Positions 9,026 to 19,517 of a stretch of DNA of 64,000 nt are shown piece by piece. The stretch comes from Saprospiraceae bacterium (GTDB lineage: Bacteria > Bacteroidota > Bacteroidia > Chitinophagales > Saprospiraceae): the NCBI GenBank assembly GCA_026129545.1, contig JAHCHX010000001.1, positions 3,379,001 through 3,443,000 of the forward strand. Direction: 5' to 3'. The notes under the pieces are model-generated. The model worked only from the letters and a program-made list of their open reading frames with translations, made no database searches and was not told the origin of the DNA. Both the position numbers and the translations under genes were made by a program. The first letter of the stretch is position 1; each line of letters opens with the position of its first letter.

Positions 9026-11482
9026 ATGTTTCAAAATTATCTCCATATCGCGCTGAGAAGCCTGAATAAACACAAGTCCGGCGCACTGATCAATCTGCTT
9101 GGGCTTGCTTTGGGCATAACGGCCTGCCTGGCTATTTACACCATCACCAATTTTGAATTGAGTTACGACACTTTTCACCCCGACAACAAGCGGATATATC
9201 GGTTAGTCGGGGAGGGTAAATTTGGAAAATCGGATGAATTCAAGCCTTTGGGATTTGCCCCTCGCGCCGTCCCGAACGCTATTCGGGAAGAAGTGAGCGG
9301 CTTAGAGACGGTAGCGGCCTTTCACAACCTTGAAACGCAAGTGCTCGTACCCGGCGAATCCGGCGAACCGAAGCATTTTGAACGCCGCGACATGTCTGGC
9401 GGCAAAGCGCAAGTCATTGTGGCAGAACCTCAGTATTTCGACATTTTCCGGTACGAATGGCTGGCCGGGAATCCGCAAACGGCGTTGAACGAACCGAACG
9501 CTGTGGTGCTTTCAGAAAGCAAAGCGCGGCTTTATTTTGGCGAGATTCCCGTGCAAGAAATGCTGGGCAAAACCCTTATTTACCGGGACTTTATACAAGC
9601 GACAGTGACCGGAATCGTGCGGGAGTGGGAGGGAAACACTGATTTTTCCTTTACGGATTTCCTGTCTTACAGCACAATAAGCGCCAGTCCACTCCAAAAG
9701 GAAATCAACCTCGACGAATGGAACGACGTCTGGTCGGCGTCGCAAGCTTTCGTAAAACTCGCCCCCGGCACAACAGCTGCCCATGTGGAAGTGCAACTTG
9801 CGGCATTTTCTCAAAATCATTTCGGGCCGGATCGCGGCACAGGCGATTTTTTGTTTGTTCCGAAATTGCAGCCTTTATCCGACCTGCATTTCAACGAAGA
9901 CTACAGGGACAATTATTCGCGCAAAGCGCATTTGCCCACGCTTTACGGTCTCATGGGCGTCGCGCTCTTTATTCTGCTTATCGCGGTCATTAATTTTATC
10001 AATTTAAGCACGGCACAGTCTGCGCAGCGGATGCAGGAGATAGGAATGCGGAAAGTGTTGGGCGGCAGCCGCAGTGCCTTGATGGGGCAACTCATGGGAG
10101 AGACTTTTCTGCTAACGACTTTGGCCGCAGGCGTATCGGTTTTCGCCATGCCTTTAACGTTGTCAGTATTCAGGGCATTTATCCCCGAGGGCATTGAATT
10201 TTCATTCGCCTGTCCCCGGACGCTGTCATTCTTGCTTGCTGTTACCGTCGTTACCGCTTTGCTTTCAGGCTTTTATCCGGCGTGGGTTTTGTCGTCTTAT
10301 CGTCCGGCAGTGACGTTGAAAGGCCAGAATGCCCTGCGCGGCAATCAAAAAGGGTATTTGCGCAAAGGGTTGATTGTGTTTCAGTTCGCTCTCTCCTTGA
10401 TGTTCATCATCGGCACCATCGTCGTTGAATACCAGTTGAACTTCATCCGGAATAAAGACTTGGGTTTTTCGAGCGATGCGGTGGTATTAATCAATACGCC
10501 ACACGATGATAAGAGTCGAGTGCTCGGTGAAAAAATTCGGCAACTGACCGGCGTTGACCGCGTCGCCATGCAGTGGTTTGCCCCCATGGGTGACGGTTTT
10601 ATGCTGACTAAAATGAAATATAACAGTGGCTCCACTAACCTTGAACTGGACGTGTCCGCTAAAATCGGCGACGAAAATTTTATCCCGATATACGGATTGC
10701 GCTTGCTGGCGGGGCACAATTTCATGCCCGGCGGCGATACACTCCGCGAAATTGTCATCAACCAAACTTTCGCCACAACCCTTGGTTTCCGGCAAGCTGC
10801 CGACGCGGTAGGTGCTGTACTCGATTTTAACGGCGAAAAATGCCCGGTTGCAGGCGTGGTGGCCGACTTTCACGAACAATCACTGCACGCTGCCATTCAA
10901 CCGACTTTTATTGCCTATATGCCGCAATTATCGAAAAATATCGCCGTCAAACTGGCGACGAAAGGCAAACAACTGAGCGACGCGACGGCAACCTTAGCGA
11001 GCATCCGGCAGCAATGGGAAGCCGTCTATCCTGATAAAAAGTTTGAATTTACTTTTCTAGACGACGGCATCGCTAAAATATACGAAAAAGAGCGGAAAAC
11101 CGGACAACTCGTCGGCGCGGCATCAGCCATCGCTATTCTGATTTCGTGTATGGGCTTGTTCGGCCTCGTGGCGTTCACCGCCGAGCAGCGTACCAAAGAA
11201 ATCGGCATCCGAAAAGTGCTCGGCGCCTCCTTAAGTTCCATTGTGACTTTGCTCAGCGGCGACTTCCTAAAACTCATACTGATTGCCCTTGTTATCGCTT
11301 CACCTGTTGCTTTCTTTTTTATGAACAAATGGCTGGCCGACTTCGCCTATCGTATTGATATTCAGTGGTGGATTTTCGCAGTGGCCGGAGCAGCGGCGGT
11401 CGCTGTGGCGTTTCTGACAGTGGGTTTTCAGAGTGTGAAGGCGGCGCTGGCGAACCCGGTAAAAAGTCTTCGCTCGGAATAG
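9026..11482 (+). CDS. MacB/FtsX-family ABC transporter permease, paralog 2 of 5
   Basis: 818 aa beginning MFQNYLHIALRSLNKHK. Layout as in paralog 1: TM1 (LLGLALGITACLAIYTI), a periplasmic domain, first FtsX block with QEIGMRKVLGG near residue 335-345, second periplasmic domain, second FtsX block with RTKEIGIRKVLGA and the ending ANPVKSLRSE. Within the first block the Arg/Lys before the conserved E is replaced (RMQEIGM instead of RAKEVGM). It follows paralog 1 after 183 bp with no obvious terminator and precedes a 568-bp gap, so it may end the first transcript. Periplasmic domains differ clearly from the neighbours, suggesting different ligands. Confidence 0.9.
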   Translation: MFQNYLHIALRSLNKHKSGALINLLGLALGITACLAIYTITNFELSYDTFHPDNKRIYRLVGEGKFGKSDEFKPLGFAPRAVPNAIREEVSGLETVAAFHNLETQVLVPGESGEPKHFERRDMSGGKAQVIVAEPQYFDIFRYEWLAGNPQTALNEPNAVVLSESKARLYFGEIPVQEMLGKTLIYRDFIQATVTGIVREWEGNTDFSFTDFLSYSTISASPLQKEINLDEWNDVWSASQAFVKLAPGTTAAHVEVQLAAFSQNHFGPDRGTGDFLFVPKLQPLSDLHFNEDYRDNYSRKAHLPTLYGLMGVALFILLIAVINFINLSTAQSAQRMQEIGMRKVLGGSRSALMGQLMGETFLLTTLAAGVSVFAMPLTLSVFRAFIPEGIEFSFACPRTLSFLLAVTVVTALLSGFYPAWVLSSYRPAVTLKGQNALRGNQKGYLRKGLIVFQFALSLMFIIGTIVVEYQLNFIRNKDLGFSSDAVVLINTPHDDKSRVLGEKIRQLTGVDRVAMQWFAPMGDGFMLTKMKYNSGSTNLELDVSAKIGDENFIPIYGLRLLAGHNFMPGGDTLREIVINQTFATTLGFRQAADAVGAVLDFNGEKCPVAGVVADFHEQSLHAAIQPTFIAYMPQLSKNIAVKLATKGKQLSDATATLASIRQQWEAVYPDKKFEFTFLDDGIAKIYEKERKTGQLVGAASAIAILISCMGLFGLVAFTAEQRTKEIGIRKVLGASLSSIVTLLSGDFLKLILIALVIASPVAFFFMNKWLADFAYRIDIQWWIFAVAGAAAVAVAFLTVGFQSVKAALANPVKSLRSE

Positions 11483-12050
11483 ATGAATATAAAGCTCACC
11501 CGATGTACGCGCCGTAGAGCCATTCCCTCCAAATTTGTGCAGAAATGAGCAGATTGATATCAAAATCTGCGACTATATACGGAAAACCCTATAAGAGGCC
11601 GCATGTTTGTTCGCCGCGCCGGGTGTTTTTTCTCTGCGAGAGGCACGCGGTGAAAACATGTGCGCACGTCGAATTCACTACGTTCCAGCGACGTATGGTT
11701 TTTGGGTCGAGATGCCGAAAAGTTTGGACGAGTCGTTTATCGCTGCACAATTCGAGCGGGACGATTGTAGCAACGCAAGCAGGAAATGGAGTTGACCACC
11801 ATTTTATCGAAGCGGGCAGCTCGCCGGGCTGGGTTTATTTGTTGGTCATTTGTGTCGATGGTTTGTCCAAAGAGAAAGTGAAACTTTCAAAGATAAATAA
11901 CCTTCCCGTCCGCTCCCGCACACTCCGCCGTCCGAAACCGAACAACCCGAAGTGTCTTTTTATCTCATAAAAAATTGAAAATCAGGCAATAACCATTTCG
12001 GCACGAGGTGTGGGGAGTTGTAGAGCCGACAGTCTGTCGGTGTTACGGCT
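11483..12050. other. 568-bp intergenic gap in the permease cluster
   Basis: No supported gene. Two overlapping reading frames (11545-11970 and 11607-11795) show no signal peptide, motif or recognisable family. The last ~50 bp before 12051 (TTTCGGCAyGAGGTrTGG) resemble the sequence just before paralog 1, suggesting the leader was duplicated together with the gene. Confidence 0.5.
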
Positions 12051-14486
12051 ATGATACAAAATTACTTGAAACTCGCCCTCCGCAACCTTCTTAAACACAA
12101 AGGCCCTGGCTTCATCAACATCACCGGCCTATCCATCGGCACGGCCATCGTCATTCTGCTGTCGCTCTATGTGTGGGACGAATGGACTTTCGACCGTTTC
12201 CACAGCAAATCCGACCGTGTCTATCGCGCTTGGGCAAAAGAGCATTTCAAAGGCGACGTGTTTTTCAACACCGTCACGCCAGTGGTGCTGGGGCAGGAAT
12301 TGCGCGACAATTTCCCCGAAATCCAGCAGGTCGCCCGCTATTACACGGTGAACACGCTGACAAAAAAAGGCAACTTTTCCGAACTGGAAGAGGTGCATTT
12401 TGCCGAGCCGTCTTTTTTCAAAGTCTTTGATTTTAAACTGTTGAGAGGCAAGGCAGAAAATGTGTTGAGTGATATGCACTCGGCAATCATCACCGAAGAA
12501 ATCGGCCTCAAATATTTTGGTGACCCTTTCCCCATCGGCCAAACGCTCACGCTGCAAACTAACGGCGAGTGGACGCACTTCACCGTGACGGGTGTCATAG
12601 AAAAAGCGCCGGGTAATTCGAGCATCCAATACGGCATCGTCGTGCCCTTTGAAAAGGGGAAATCGCAGATGTCGGAAGAGGCGAGAACGAGTTGGACAAA
12701 CGTCATTGTCGAGACCTACATCTTGCTTGACGAGGCGAACAAGGTGAAGGAACTCGAAGCCAAACTCGCCCCCTTTGTGGATGGCAAGGTCGCTTCCGAT
12801 TACCAGCCCGGCGAGTACGTCGTCGGCTTCCAACCCCTAACCGACATCCACCTGAACAGGGATTTCCCGCTCGGCATTGCGCCCGTGAGTGATAAGCGTT
12901 ATTCATATATTTTAGCGGGTATCGCGCTGCTTATACTCGGCTTGGCCTGCATCAATTTCACTACACTGGCAGTCGGTCGGTCGGTGATGCGGGCAAAAGA
13001 AGTCGGCGTGCGCAAGGCGACTGGCGCCACGCGAGGACAACTCATGGCGCAATTCTGGAACGAAGCGGTGTTCACAGCAGGCGTGTCGGTAGTGCTTGGC
13101 CTGTTGCTGGCTTGGTCGGCGTTGCCATTTTTCAATGATTTGGCGGACAAGCAGTTGGCATTAAATTTTTCTCCACAAACGCTATTCTTGCTGGCGGGTT
13201 TGGCACTCACGACGGGTTTGATTTCGGGCATTTACCCGGCGTTGGTGCTGTCGGGTTTCAAACCCGCTTTGACCCTGCGCGGAGTGGTTTCAAAAATAGG
13301 CGACAATCGGCACACGGTGTTGCGCGGACTGGTCGGCTTCCAGTTTTTGCTTTCCGTTTTGCTTATTATCAGCACACTCGTGATGCTGCGACAAATGAAT
13401 TTTTTGCAAAACAAAAACCTCGGCTACGACAAGGAGCAAATCGTAGTGCTGCCTTACAAACGCTCCGGTGCACGGCTGACCGACCAATGGGCGGAAGGCA
13501 AAAAAACGCTGGATTTGTTGAGCAACGAATTGAGCGGCAAACCCGGGTTTGGTAACATGGCGATGTCGGCGCATACTTTCGGCACACCCGGCTGGATGAG
13601 CATCGGCTACACAGAACCCGCGAGTCAGAAATTCCGCAATTTCATGTTCAACGGCGTGGACGACCAATTTCTGCCGATGCACGGCGTAGAATTGGCATCG
13701 GGTCGCAATTTTTTAAGGGAAAATATTTCAGATACAAAAGCCGTCATCGTGAACGAGGCTTACGCCAAACAATTCGGCGTGGAAAGCGGCCAAAAAATGC
13801 CGGAACCATTCCGCGAGTTTGAAGTCATCGGCGTGGCGAAGGATTTTAATTTTGAAAGCCTGCACACGGCGGTGCAGCCGCTGGTGCTTGCCTACGACCC
13901 CATTGGCATTATCCGCACAGCCTCGGACTGGAATTTTAACGACACGCCCAACCCCAAACTTTCCGTCAAAGTCGCTGGCGGAAATCTCCCAGCCACACTT
14001 TCTACCTTGCGCCTCGCTTGGCAAAAAATCGCGCCCGACCAAGCCTTCAATTACGCTTTTCTCGATGACAACATCGACAAACAATACCGCGCCGAAAGCC
14101 GCCTGAGTCAACTCGTCGGTATGGCTACGGGGCTGGCTATTTTGATTGCTTGTCTTGGCTTGTTCGGTATTGCCACGCTCACTATCGCGCAGCGCACGAA
14201 GGAAATCGGGGTGCGAAAAGTACTCGGCGCGAGCGTGGCTGGCATCACCGGTTTGTTGACGAAAGATTTTTTAAAACTCGTGCTGATATCCATTGTCATC
14301 GCCTCGCCTGTAGCCTATTATTTTATGGATAAATGGTTGGCCGACTTTGCTTATCGCATTGACATCCAGTGGTGGATGTTTGCAGTGGCAGGGGCCGGTG
14401 CAGTAACAGTAGCGTTTCTGACGGTGAGTTTTCAGAGCGTGCGGGCGGCACTGGCGAATCCTGTGAAGTCATTGCGAAGTGAGTGA
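12051..14486 (+). CDS. MacB/FtsX-family ABC transporter permease, paralog 3 of 5
   Basis: 811 aa beginning MIQNYLKLALRNLLKHKG, nearly the same N-terminus as paralog 1. TM1 is ITGLSIGTAIVILLSLYVW; the first FtsX block carries RAKEVGVRKATGA near residue 320, the second RTKEIGVRKVLGA near 720, and the end is ANPVKSLRSE. The two periplasmic domains differ from those of its neighbours. It is followed after 76 bp by paralog 4 and probably transcribed with it. As with the other copies, the energising ATPase must be encoded elsewhere; these long two-block permeases commonly occur without an adjacent ATPase in Bacteroidota. Confidence 0.9.
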   Translation: MIQNYLKLALRNLLKHKGPGFINITGLSIGTAIVILLSLYVWDEWTFDRFHSKSDRVYRAWAKEHFKGDVFFNTVTPVVLGQELRDNFPEIQQVARYYTVNTLTKKGNFSELEEVHFAEPSFFKVFDFKLLRGKAENVLSDMHSAIITEEIGLKYFGDPFPIGQTLTLQTNGEWTHFTVTGVIEKAPGNSSIQYGIVVPFEKGKSQMSEEARTSWTNVIVETYILLDEANKVKELEAKLAPFVDGKVASDYQPGEYVVGFQPLTDIHLNRDFPLGIAPVSDKRYSYILAGIALLILGLACINFTTLAVGRSVMRAKEVGVRKATGATRGQLMAQFWNEAVFTAGVSVVLGLLLAWSALPFFNDLADKQLALNFSPQTLFLLAGLALTTGLISGIYPALVLSGFKPALTLRGVVSKIGDNRHTVLRGLVGFQFLLSVLLIISTLVMLRQMNFLQNKNLGYDKEQIVVLPYKRSGARLTDQWAEGKKTLDLLSNELSGKPGFGNMAMSAHTFGTPGWMSIGYTEPASQKFRNFMFNGVDDQFLPMHGVELASGRNFLRENISDTKAVIVNEAYAKQFGVESGQKMPEPFREFEVIGVAKDFNFESLHTAVQPLVLAYDPIGIIRTASDWNFNDTPNPKLSVKVAGGNLPATLSTLRLAWQKIAPDQAFNYAFLDDNIDKQYRAESRLSQLVGMATGLAILIACLGLFGIATLTIAQRTKEIGVRKVLGASVAGITGLLTKDFLKLVLISIVIASPVAYYFMDKWLADFAYRIDIQWWMFAVAGAGAVTVAFLTVSFQSVRAALANPVKSLRSE

Positions 14487-14562
14487 CACAACGCCAACTG
14501 CCAATTGGCGGACATCCCATTTTCACAAATAACAGCGCTGACCGATAGTCGGCATTAAGTCC

Positions 14563-17034
14563 ATGATTCACAACCACTTCCTTATCGCCTTGCGCAATAT
14601 GCGCCGCAACGGATTCTTCTCTTTTATCAATATCAGCGGCCTCGCTGTGGGGTTGGCGGCTTGTTGGCTCATCGGACTTTTTGTTTTTCACGAAAAAAAT
14701 TTTGACTCTTTTTTGCCCCATGCCGACCGTATATGCGCAGTCGCGTTTGACCTGAAAATGGGCGACCAAGAAGGTCTGACCACCAACACGCCGCCGCCCG
14801 TCGGGCCGCGATTGGCCGCAGATTTCCCCGAAATTGAAATGACGGCACGCACGTTTCACTTGGGTAGCGTGGTCGTTCGGCGCGACGGTTCGGATCATAC
14901 GCCGTTGATTTTCAACGAAGAAGCAGCAATGGCTGTCGACACGGCCTTTTTGGAATTGTTTGGCTTCCCGATGACAGCAGGCGATGCATCAATGGTGCTG
15001 GACAAACCCGGCAGCCTTGTGCTGACGGAAAAAATGGCGGAAAAATATTTTGGAGATACCCCCGCCATCGGTCAGTCGCTTTTGGTGAACGACCGTCTTT
15101 TCACGGTCACTGGCATTGTCAAAAACTTGTCCTCTACCTCTACGGTCCAGTTTGATTTCTTACTGCCGATGACCGATTTTAATGTAGTAGAACGGTTTTC
15201 GTGGAGCTGGATTTGGTTGCAAGTGGACACTTGGGTGCGGCTTCGCCAAGCGCCAAATGCCGAAAGTTTGGCCAGTTTGGAAGCAAAATTTCCAGCGATG
15301 GTGCGTGCTTACGCACCTGCGGCGTATGCACGCATCGGCCAGAATTTCGAGGAGCAACTCAAACGGGGCGACCGCCTCGACATCAAGTTAATACCTTTAA
15401 AAAACCTGCATCTCGACAGCGGCAACCTGATATCGCGGCTGACCACGCTCGGCGACGGGCGGCAAGTGCGGATATTCGGCATCGTCGGTGGCCTGATTCT
15501 GCTGCTGGCGTGTGTCAATTTTATGAATCTTTCGACGGCTCGCTCCATGAAAAGGGCTCGCGAGGTCAGCGTGCGGAAGGCGCTTGGCTCACAACGCGGC
15601 GCTTTGGCCGCTCAGTTTTTGACAGAGGCCCTGCTTTTTAGCCTTGTCTCTATGTTGCTGGCGGGAGTACTGGCGAGTGCGGCGTTGCCCTTTTTCAATC
15701 AATTGACAGGACTCAACCTGTGTTTCTCCGACCTTTATTCTCTCCAAACCATTGGCTTTGTGGCTGTTTTACCGCTTCTGACCGGGCTGTTCGGGGGGCT
15801 TTACCCGGCTTTTTATTTGTCAACATTCAAAGCGGCGGAAATTTTCAAAACAGCACCCACGTCTGCCAAAGGGGGCCATGCGGGGGTTCGCAGCGGATTG
15901 GTCGTGCTTCAGTTTTCGGTTTCTATCGCACTGATGCTCATCTCGTTCGTCGTCTATCGGCAATTGGAATTTGCTCAAAAACAGTCGCCGGGTTTGCAGC
16001 GCGAGAACGTGTTGGTGCTCCCCAATGTGCGGCACCTGACCGAGCCCGCGGCCCGCGAGGCGTTTCGGCAGCAACTGTTGCAGATGCCCGAAGCCGTCAG
16101 CGCCACCCATTCGACCTACTTGCCATCGCTGGGCAGTTTCGGCGATTTTTATGAGCCGGAACAGGGCGACCAAAGCCACCCGGTGGTGCAAAACCTGCCT
16201 GTCAGTTCTTTCCTGACCGATGCCGATTTTGTGCCGACGCTGGGCATCGAAATACTGGCCGGGCGAAATTTTTTGCCTAACTCCACCATTGACTCAACCT
16301 CGGTAATCCTGAACGAAGCCGCCGTGAAAGCCATCGGTTGGGAAAATCCTATCGGCAAATGGATGCGCTACCCCGGCAACGAAAACCAGCGGTTTCAGGT
16401 CGTAGGCGTGATGCGCGATTTTCACATTGCCTCGGTGAAAATGACCATCGAGCCAACGGCGATTTTCCACGAATCGTCAAAAACTTACCGGACTTGGGGG
16501 GCTTACATGGCCGTACGTTTGCAGCCCGGCACCGAAAAATCGGCTATTGAAAAGACCTCTGCGCTTTGGAAATCCGCGGTGCCGGGAGCGCCGTTTGAGT
16601 ACGATTTTTTGGATGCTTCCTTTGCCCGGCTCTACCGCTCGGAAGCGAAAACAAGTTCGGTATTAGGCGTTTTCACGGGGTTGGCTTTGTTCATTGGTTG
16701 TCTCGGTCTGTTTGCGCTCGCGGCTTTTATGGCGGAGCAGCGCACCAAAGAAATCGGCATCCGCAAAATATTGGGTGCGTCGGTGGCCGGCATCACGGGT
16801 CTTTTGGCCAAAGATTTTTTGAAACTCGTGCTGGTCGCCATTCTGATTGCTTCGCCTGTCGCGTGGTGGGCGATGAACAAGTGGCTGCAAGACTTCGTCT
16901 ATCGTATTGATATTCAGTGGTGGATGTTCGTCGCGGCGGGTTTGGCTGCCATAGCCATCGCATTCCTGACGGTGGGTTTTCAAAGCATAAAGGCTGCATT
17001 GGCAAACCCCGTGAAATCGCTGCGTAATGAATAG
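14563..17034 (+). CDS. MacB/FtsX-family ABC transporter permease, paralog 4 of 5
   Basis: 823 aa beginning MIHNHFLIALRNMRRNG. TM1 is INISGLAVGLAACWLIGLFVF. The first FtsX block (near residues 305-425) has RAREVSVRKALGS, a more divergent form of the family loop; the second has RTKEIGIRKILGA and the ending ANPVKSLRNE. It lies 76 bp after paralog 3 and 32 bp before paralog 5, so paralogs 3-5 are a likely operon. The divergent first loop combined with a highly conserved C-terminal half suggests gene conversion or stronger constraint at the C-terminus. Substrate unknown. Confidence 0.9.
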   Translation: MIHNHFLIALRNMRRNGFFSFINISGLAVGLAACWLIGLFVFHEKNFDSFLPHADRICAVAFDLKMGDQEGLTTNTPPPVGPRLAADFPEIEMTARTFHLGSVVVRRDGSDHTPLIFNEEAAMAVDTAFLELFGFPMTAGDASMVLDKPGSLVLTEKMAEKYFGDTPAIGQSLLVNDRLFTVTGIVKNLSSTSTVQFDFLLPMTDFNVVERFSWSWIWLQVDTWVRLRQAPNAESLASLEAKFPAMVRAYAPAAYARIGQNFEEQLKRGDRLDIKLIPLKNLHLDSGNLISRLTTLGDGRQVRIFGIVGGLILLLACVNFMNLSTARSMKRAREVSVRKALGSQRGALAAQFLTEALLFSLVSMLLAGVLASAALPFFNQLTGLNLCFSDLYSLQTIGFVAVLPLLTGLFGGLYPAFYLSTFKAAEIFKTAPTSAKGGHAGVRSGLVVLQFSVSIALMLISFVVYRQLEFAQKQSPGLQRENVLVLPNVRHLTEPAAREAFRQQLLQMPEAVSATHSTYLPSLGSFGDFYEPEQGDQSHPVVQNLPVSSFLTDADFVPTLGIEILAGRNFLPNSTIDSTSVILNEAAVKAIGWENPIGKWMRYPGNENQRFQVVGVMRDFHIASVKMTIEPTAIFHESSKTYRTWGAYMAVRLQPGTEKSAIEKTSALWKSAVPGAPFEYDFLDASFARLYRSEAKTSSVLGVFTGLALFIGCLGLFALAAFMAEQRTKEIGIRKILGASVAGITGLLAKDFLKLVLVAILIASPVAWWAMNKWLQDFVYRIDIQWWMFVAAGLAAIAIAFLTVGFQSIKAALANPVKSLRNE

Positions 17035-17066
17035 TTCAATCACAGATGTAAAACACATACACCGCC

Positions 17067-19517
17067 ATGCTCCGAATCTATCTCAAGCACACATTCCGCG
17101 CCCTGTGGCGCAGCCGAGGCTACACTCTTTTGAACATTGCCGGGCTTGCCATCGGCCTGAGCGCCGCTTGGCTCGTTTGGCAGTATGTTGACTTTGAACA
17201 CAGCCACGACCGGGACATTCCCAACCGGGAGCGCATTTATCGCGTGGTATCAAAATTTGAAGACAACGACGATGTTTTCAACACCAATTCCGGCTGTCCC
17301 GAGCCGGTATGGCGTGCTGCGGAGCAATTGGCGGGCATCGAGCAAGCGGTGCCTGTGCGGGATATGTACACGCTTTCCATTTTGCCAGAAGGGGCAAAAA
17401 AAAGTTTTAACGATATGCGGAGGGTGGGCAAGACCACGCCCACATATTTTGAACTGGTGCCTCACCGCTGGCTGGCGGGGTCTGCTGCCACTGCGCTCAG
17501 CAAGCCCGACCAAGTAGTGCTGACACGCAGCCGGGCTGAGAAGTATTTTCCTCGGCACAGCCCCGAGGAGATGTTGGGCAAGACTGTGCAGTATGAGACA
17601 TTTAGTGACACGCTCAGGGTGGAGGTGGTCGGTGTGGTCGAAGACTTGGGCTTCCCCACCACTTTTCACACCGAGGATTTGTTGAGCATCACGGTCCCCA
17701 AAGAAGACAATTGGAGAAGCGTGAATTCTAACCAGCAGGCTTGGCTCGTCCTGAAAGATGGTGCCGATGCTTCAGCAGTGGAAAAATCGCTCAACGAACT
17801 GGCCGACCACCACACGGGCGACCAACTCAAGCGTTGGAACATGAAGCGCCAGCTGGCTTTGCAGCCTCTGGCCAAGGTGCATTTTTCTCCAGAATACGCC
17901 AGCCATATCCGCGCCGCCGACCCGCGAGTATTGGGTGTATTGGGTGCGGTAGCCATATTCCTTTTGGTGTTGGCCTGCATCAACTACATCAACCTCAGCA
18001 CGGCCCAGATACCCATGCGTGCCCGCGAGATTGGTGTCCGCAAGACACTGGGCGGGCGCAGCGCGGGCATCGTGAGCGCTTTTCTGCTGGAAACCGCCGT
18101 CACTTGTCTGTTGGCAGTCGTGTTGGCCGCTTTGCTCACCCACTGGGCGTTTGGCTATTTTAAAGACGACTTGCCTGAGGACGTGCTGCGCTTTGCCAGT
18201 TGGCAAAAAACGGGGCTGTTTCTGTTTTGTCTGGTGACTGGCGTGAGCCTCTTGGCAGGCTTGTATCCGGGCTGGTTGGCATCCCGTTTTCAGGCGGTAT
18301 CGCTTTTGCGCGGTCAGTTTTCCGGCCAATCGCTCAACCGCGGCGCTCGCGGGACACACTTGCGGCGGGGGCTTATCATTTTTCAGTTTTTCGTCGCACA
18401 AGTGTTCATCATCGGGGCTTTGGTGGTCGGGCTGCAGCTCGACTTTATGCGCCACTCCGATTTGGGTTTTGATAAGGAAGCGGTGCTGACCATGGAGCAG
18501 CCTATCAACGCATACAGAAACCCTGCCTTGAAAAACAAACTGCCAGTGCTGGCTGAGTTGCTCCAAAAAATGCCTGAAATTCAAGAAGTCGCGCTCGGCG
18601 ACCCCTTGTTGAGCAGCAGTTACACCAGCAACAACCACACCCTTACAGACGAAAAGGGGGAAAAAATCGAGGTGAACGTGTACCGCAAACTCGCCGACGA
18701 AAACCTGATGGAGCTCTACCGCCTGCCCTTGCTGGCCGGGCGGAAATTGATGCCCGGCGATTCGGCAAGGGCTTATGTCATCAACGAGACGGCGGTCAAG
18801 GCTTATGGGCTGGGCAGCCCAGAGGCGGCCATAGGGAAAGTGCTGAGCGAAGACAACGGCCCCGGCGAAGCGCCGACCAATTGGCAGGTCGTGGGCGTGG
18901 TGACGGACTACCACACAATGGGCTTTTCAGAAAAAATATATCCAACCGCCTTGCTCCATAACCCCGCCGAGTGGAGCACGCTCAACGTGCGCCTTGCCAG
19001 CAAGCGCCCGGCAGACTGGCAGCCCGCCCTGCAAAAAATCGAGACCGCATGGCAGGGCGTTTATCCCGGAGAGGCTTTTGAGGCAAAGTTTTACGACGAG
19101 ACCCTCGCCGATATTTACGAGGCCGACCTCAGTTTGGCGCGTTTCGTCAGGGTGGCCACTGGCATCGCGGTGCTGATTTCCTGTCTTGGCTTGTTCGGGC
19201 TGGCCGCTTTCATGGCTTGGCGGCGCAACAAAGAAATCGGCATACGCAAGGTGCTTGGCGCTTCCACCGCCTCTGTGGTTCGGCTGTTGAGCCGTGAGTT
19301 TTTGACGCTGGTACTTGTGGGCTTCCTGCTGGCTGCGCCCGTGGCGCTGTACGCTTTGCGCCAATGGCTGGATGGCTATGCTTTTCGCATCGAGCTGAGC
19401 TGGTGGATGTTCGCCGGGGCGGGTGCAGTAGCGGTGGCGGTGGCGTTTCTGACCGTGGGTTATCAGAGCATCAAGGCTGCCTTGGCAAATCCGGCGCACT
19501 CGCTAAAAAGTGAATGA
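17067..19517 (+). CDS. MacB/FtsX-family ABC transporter permease, paralog 5 of 5
   Basis: 816 aa beginning MLRIYLKHTFRALWRSRGY. It is the most divergent of the five: TM1 is LLNIAGLAIGLSAAWLVWQY, the first FtsX block has RAREIGVRKTLGG, the second loop starts AWRRNKEIGIRKVLGA rather than AEQRTKEIG, and the end is ANPAHSLKSE. The start is close behind paralog 4 (32 bp), so it is probably translated from the same transcript. A long GC-rich palindrome at 19668-19709 lies 150 bp downstream. Same architecture of two periplasmic and two FtsX blocks. Confidence 0.9.
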   Translation: MLRIYLKHTFRALWRSRGYTLLNIAGLAIGLSAAWLVWQYVDFEHSHDRDIPNRERIYRVVSKFEDNDDVFNTNSGCPEPVWRAAEQLAGIEQAVPVRDMYTLSILPEGAKKSFNDMRRVGKTTPTYFELVPHRWLAGSAATALSKPDQVVLTRSRAEKYFPRHSPEEMLGKTVQYETFSDTLRVEVVGVVEDLGFPTTFHTEDLLSITVPKEDNWRSVNSNQQAWLVLKDGADASAVEKSLNELADHHTGDQLKRWNMKRQLALQPLAKVHFSPEYASHIRAADPRVLGVLGAVAIFLLVLACINYINLSTAQIPMRAREIGVRKTLGGRSAGIVSAFLLETAVTCLLAVVLAALLTHWAFGYFKDDLPEDVLRFASWQKTGLFLFCLVTGVSLLAGLYPGWLASRFQAVSLLRGQFSGQSLNRGARGTHLRRGLIIFQFFVAQVFIIGALVVGLQLDFMRHSDLGFDKEAVLTMEQPINAYRNPALKNKLPVLAELLQKMPEIQEVALGDPLLSSSYTSNNHTLTDEKGEKIEVNVYRKLADENLMELYRLPLLAGRKLMPGDSARAYVINETAVKAYGLGSPEAAIGKVLSEDNGPGEAPTNWQVVGVVTDYHTMGFSEKIYPTALLHNPAEWSTLNVRLASKRPADWQPALQKIETAWQGVYPGEAFEAKFYDETLADIYEADLSLARFVRVATGIAVLISCLGLFGLAAFMAWRRNKEIGIRKVLGASTASVVRLLSREFLTLVLVGFLLAAPVALYALRQWLDGYAFRIELSWWMFAGAGAVAVAVAFLTVGYQSIKAALANPAHSLKSE

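Noticed and set aside
11545..11970. 141-aa frame in the permease gap
   Set aside because: No motif, odd composition rich in Arg/Ser/Pro, and overlapping with another equally weak frame.
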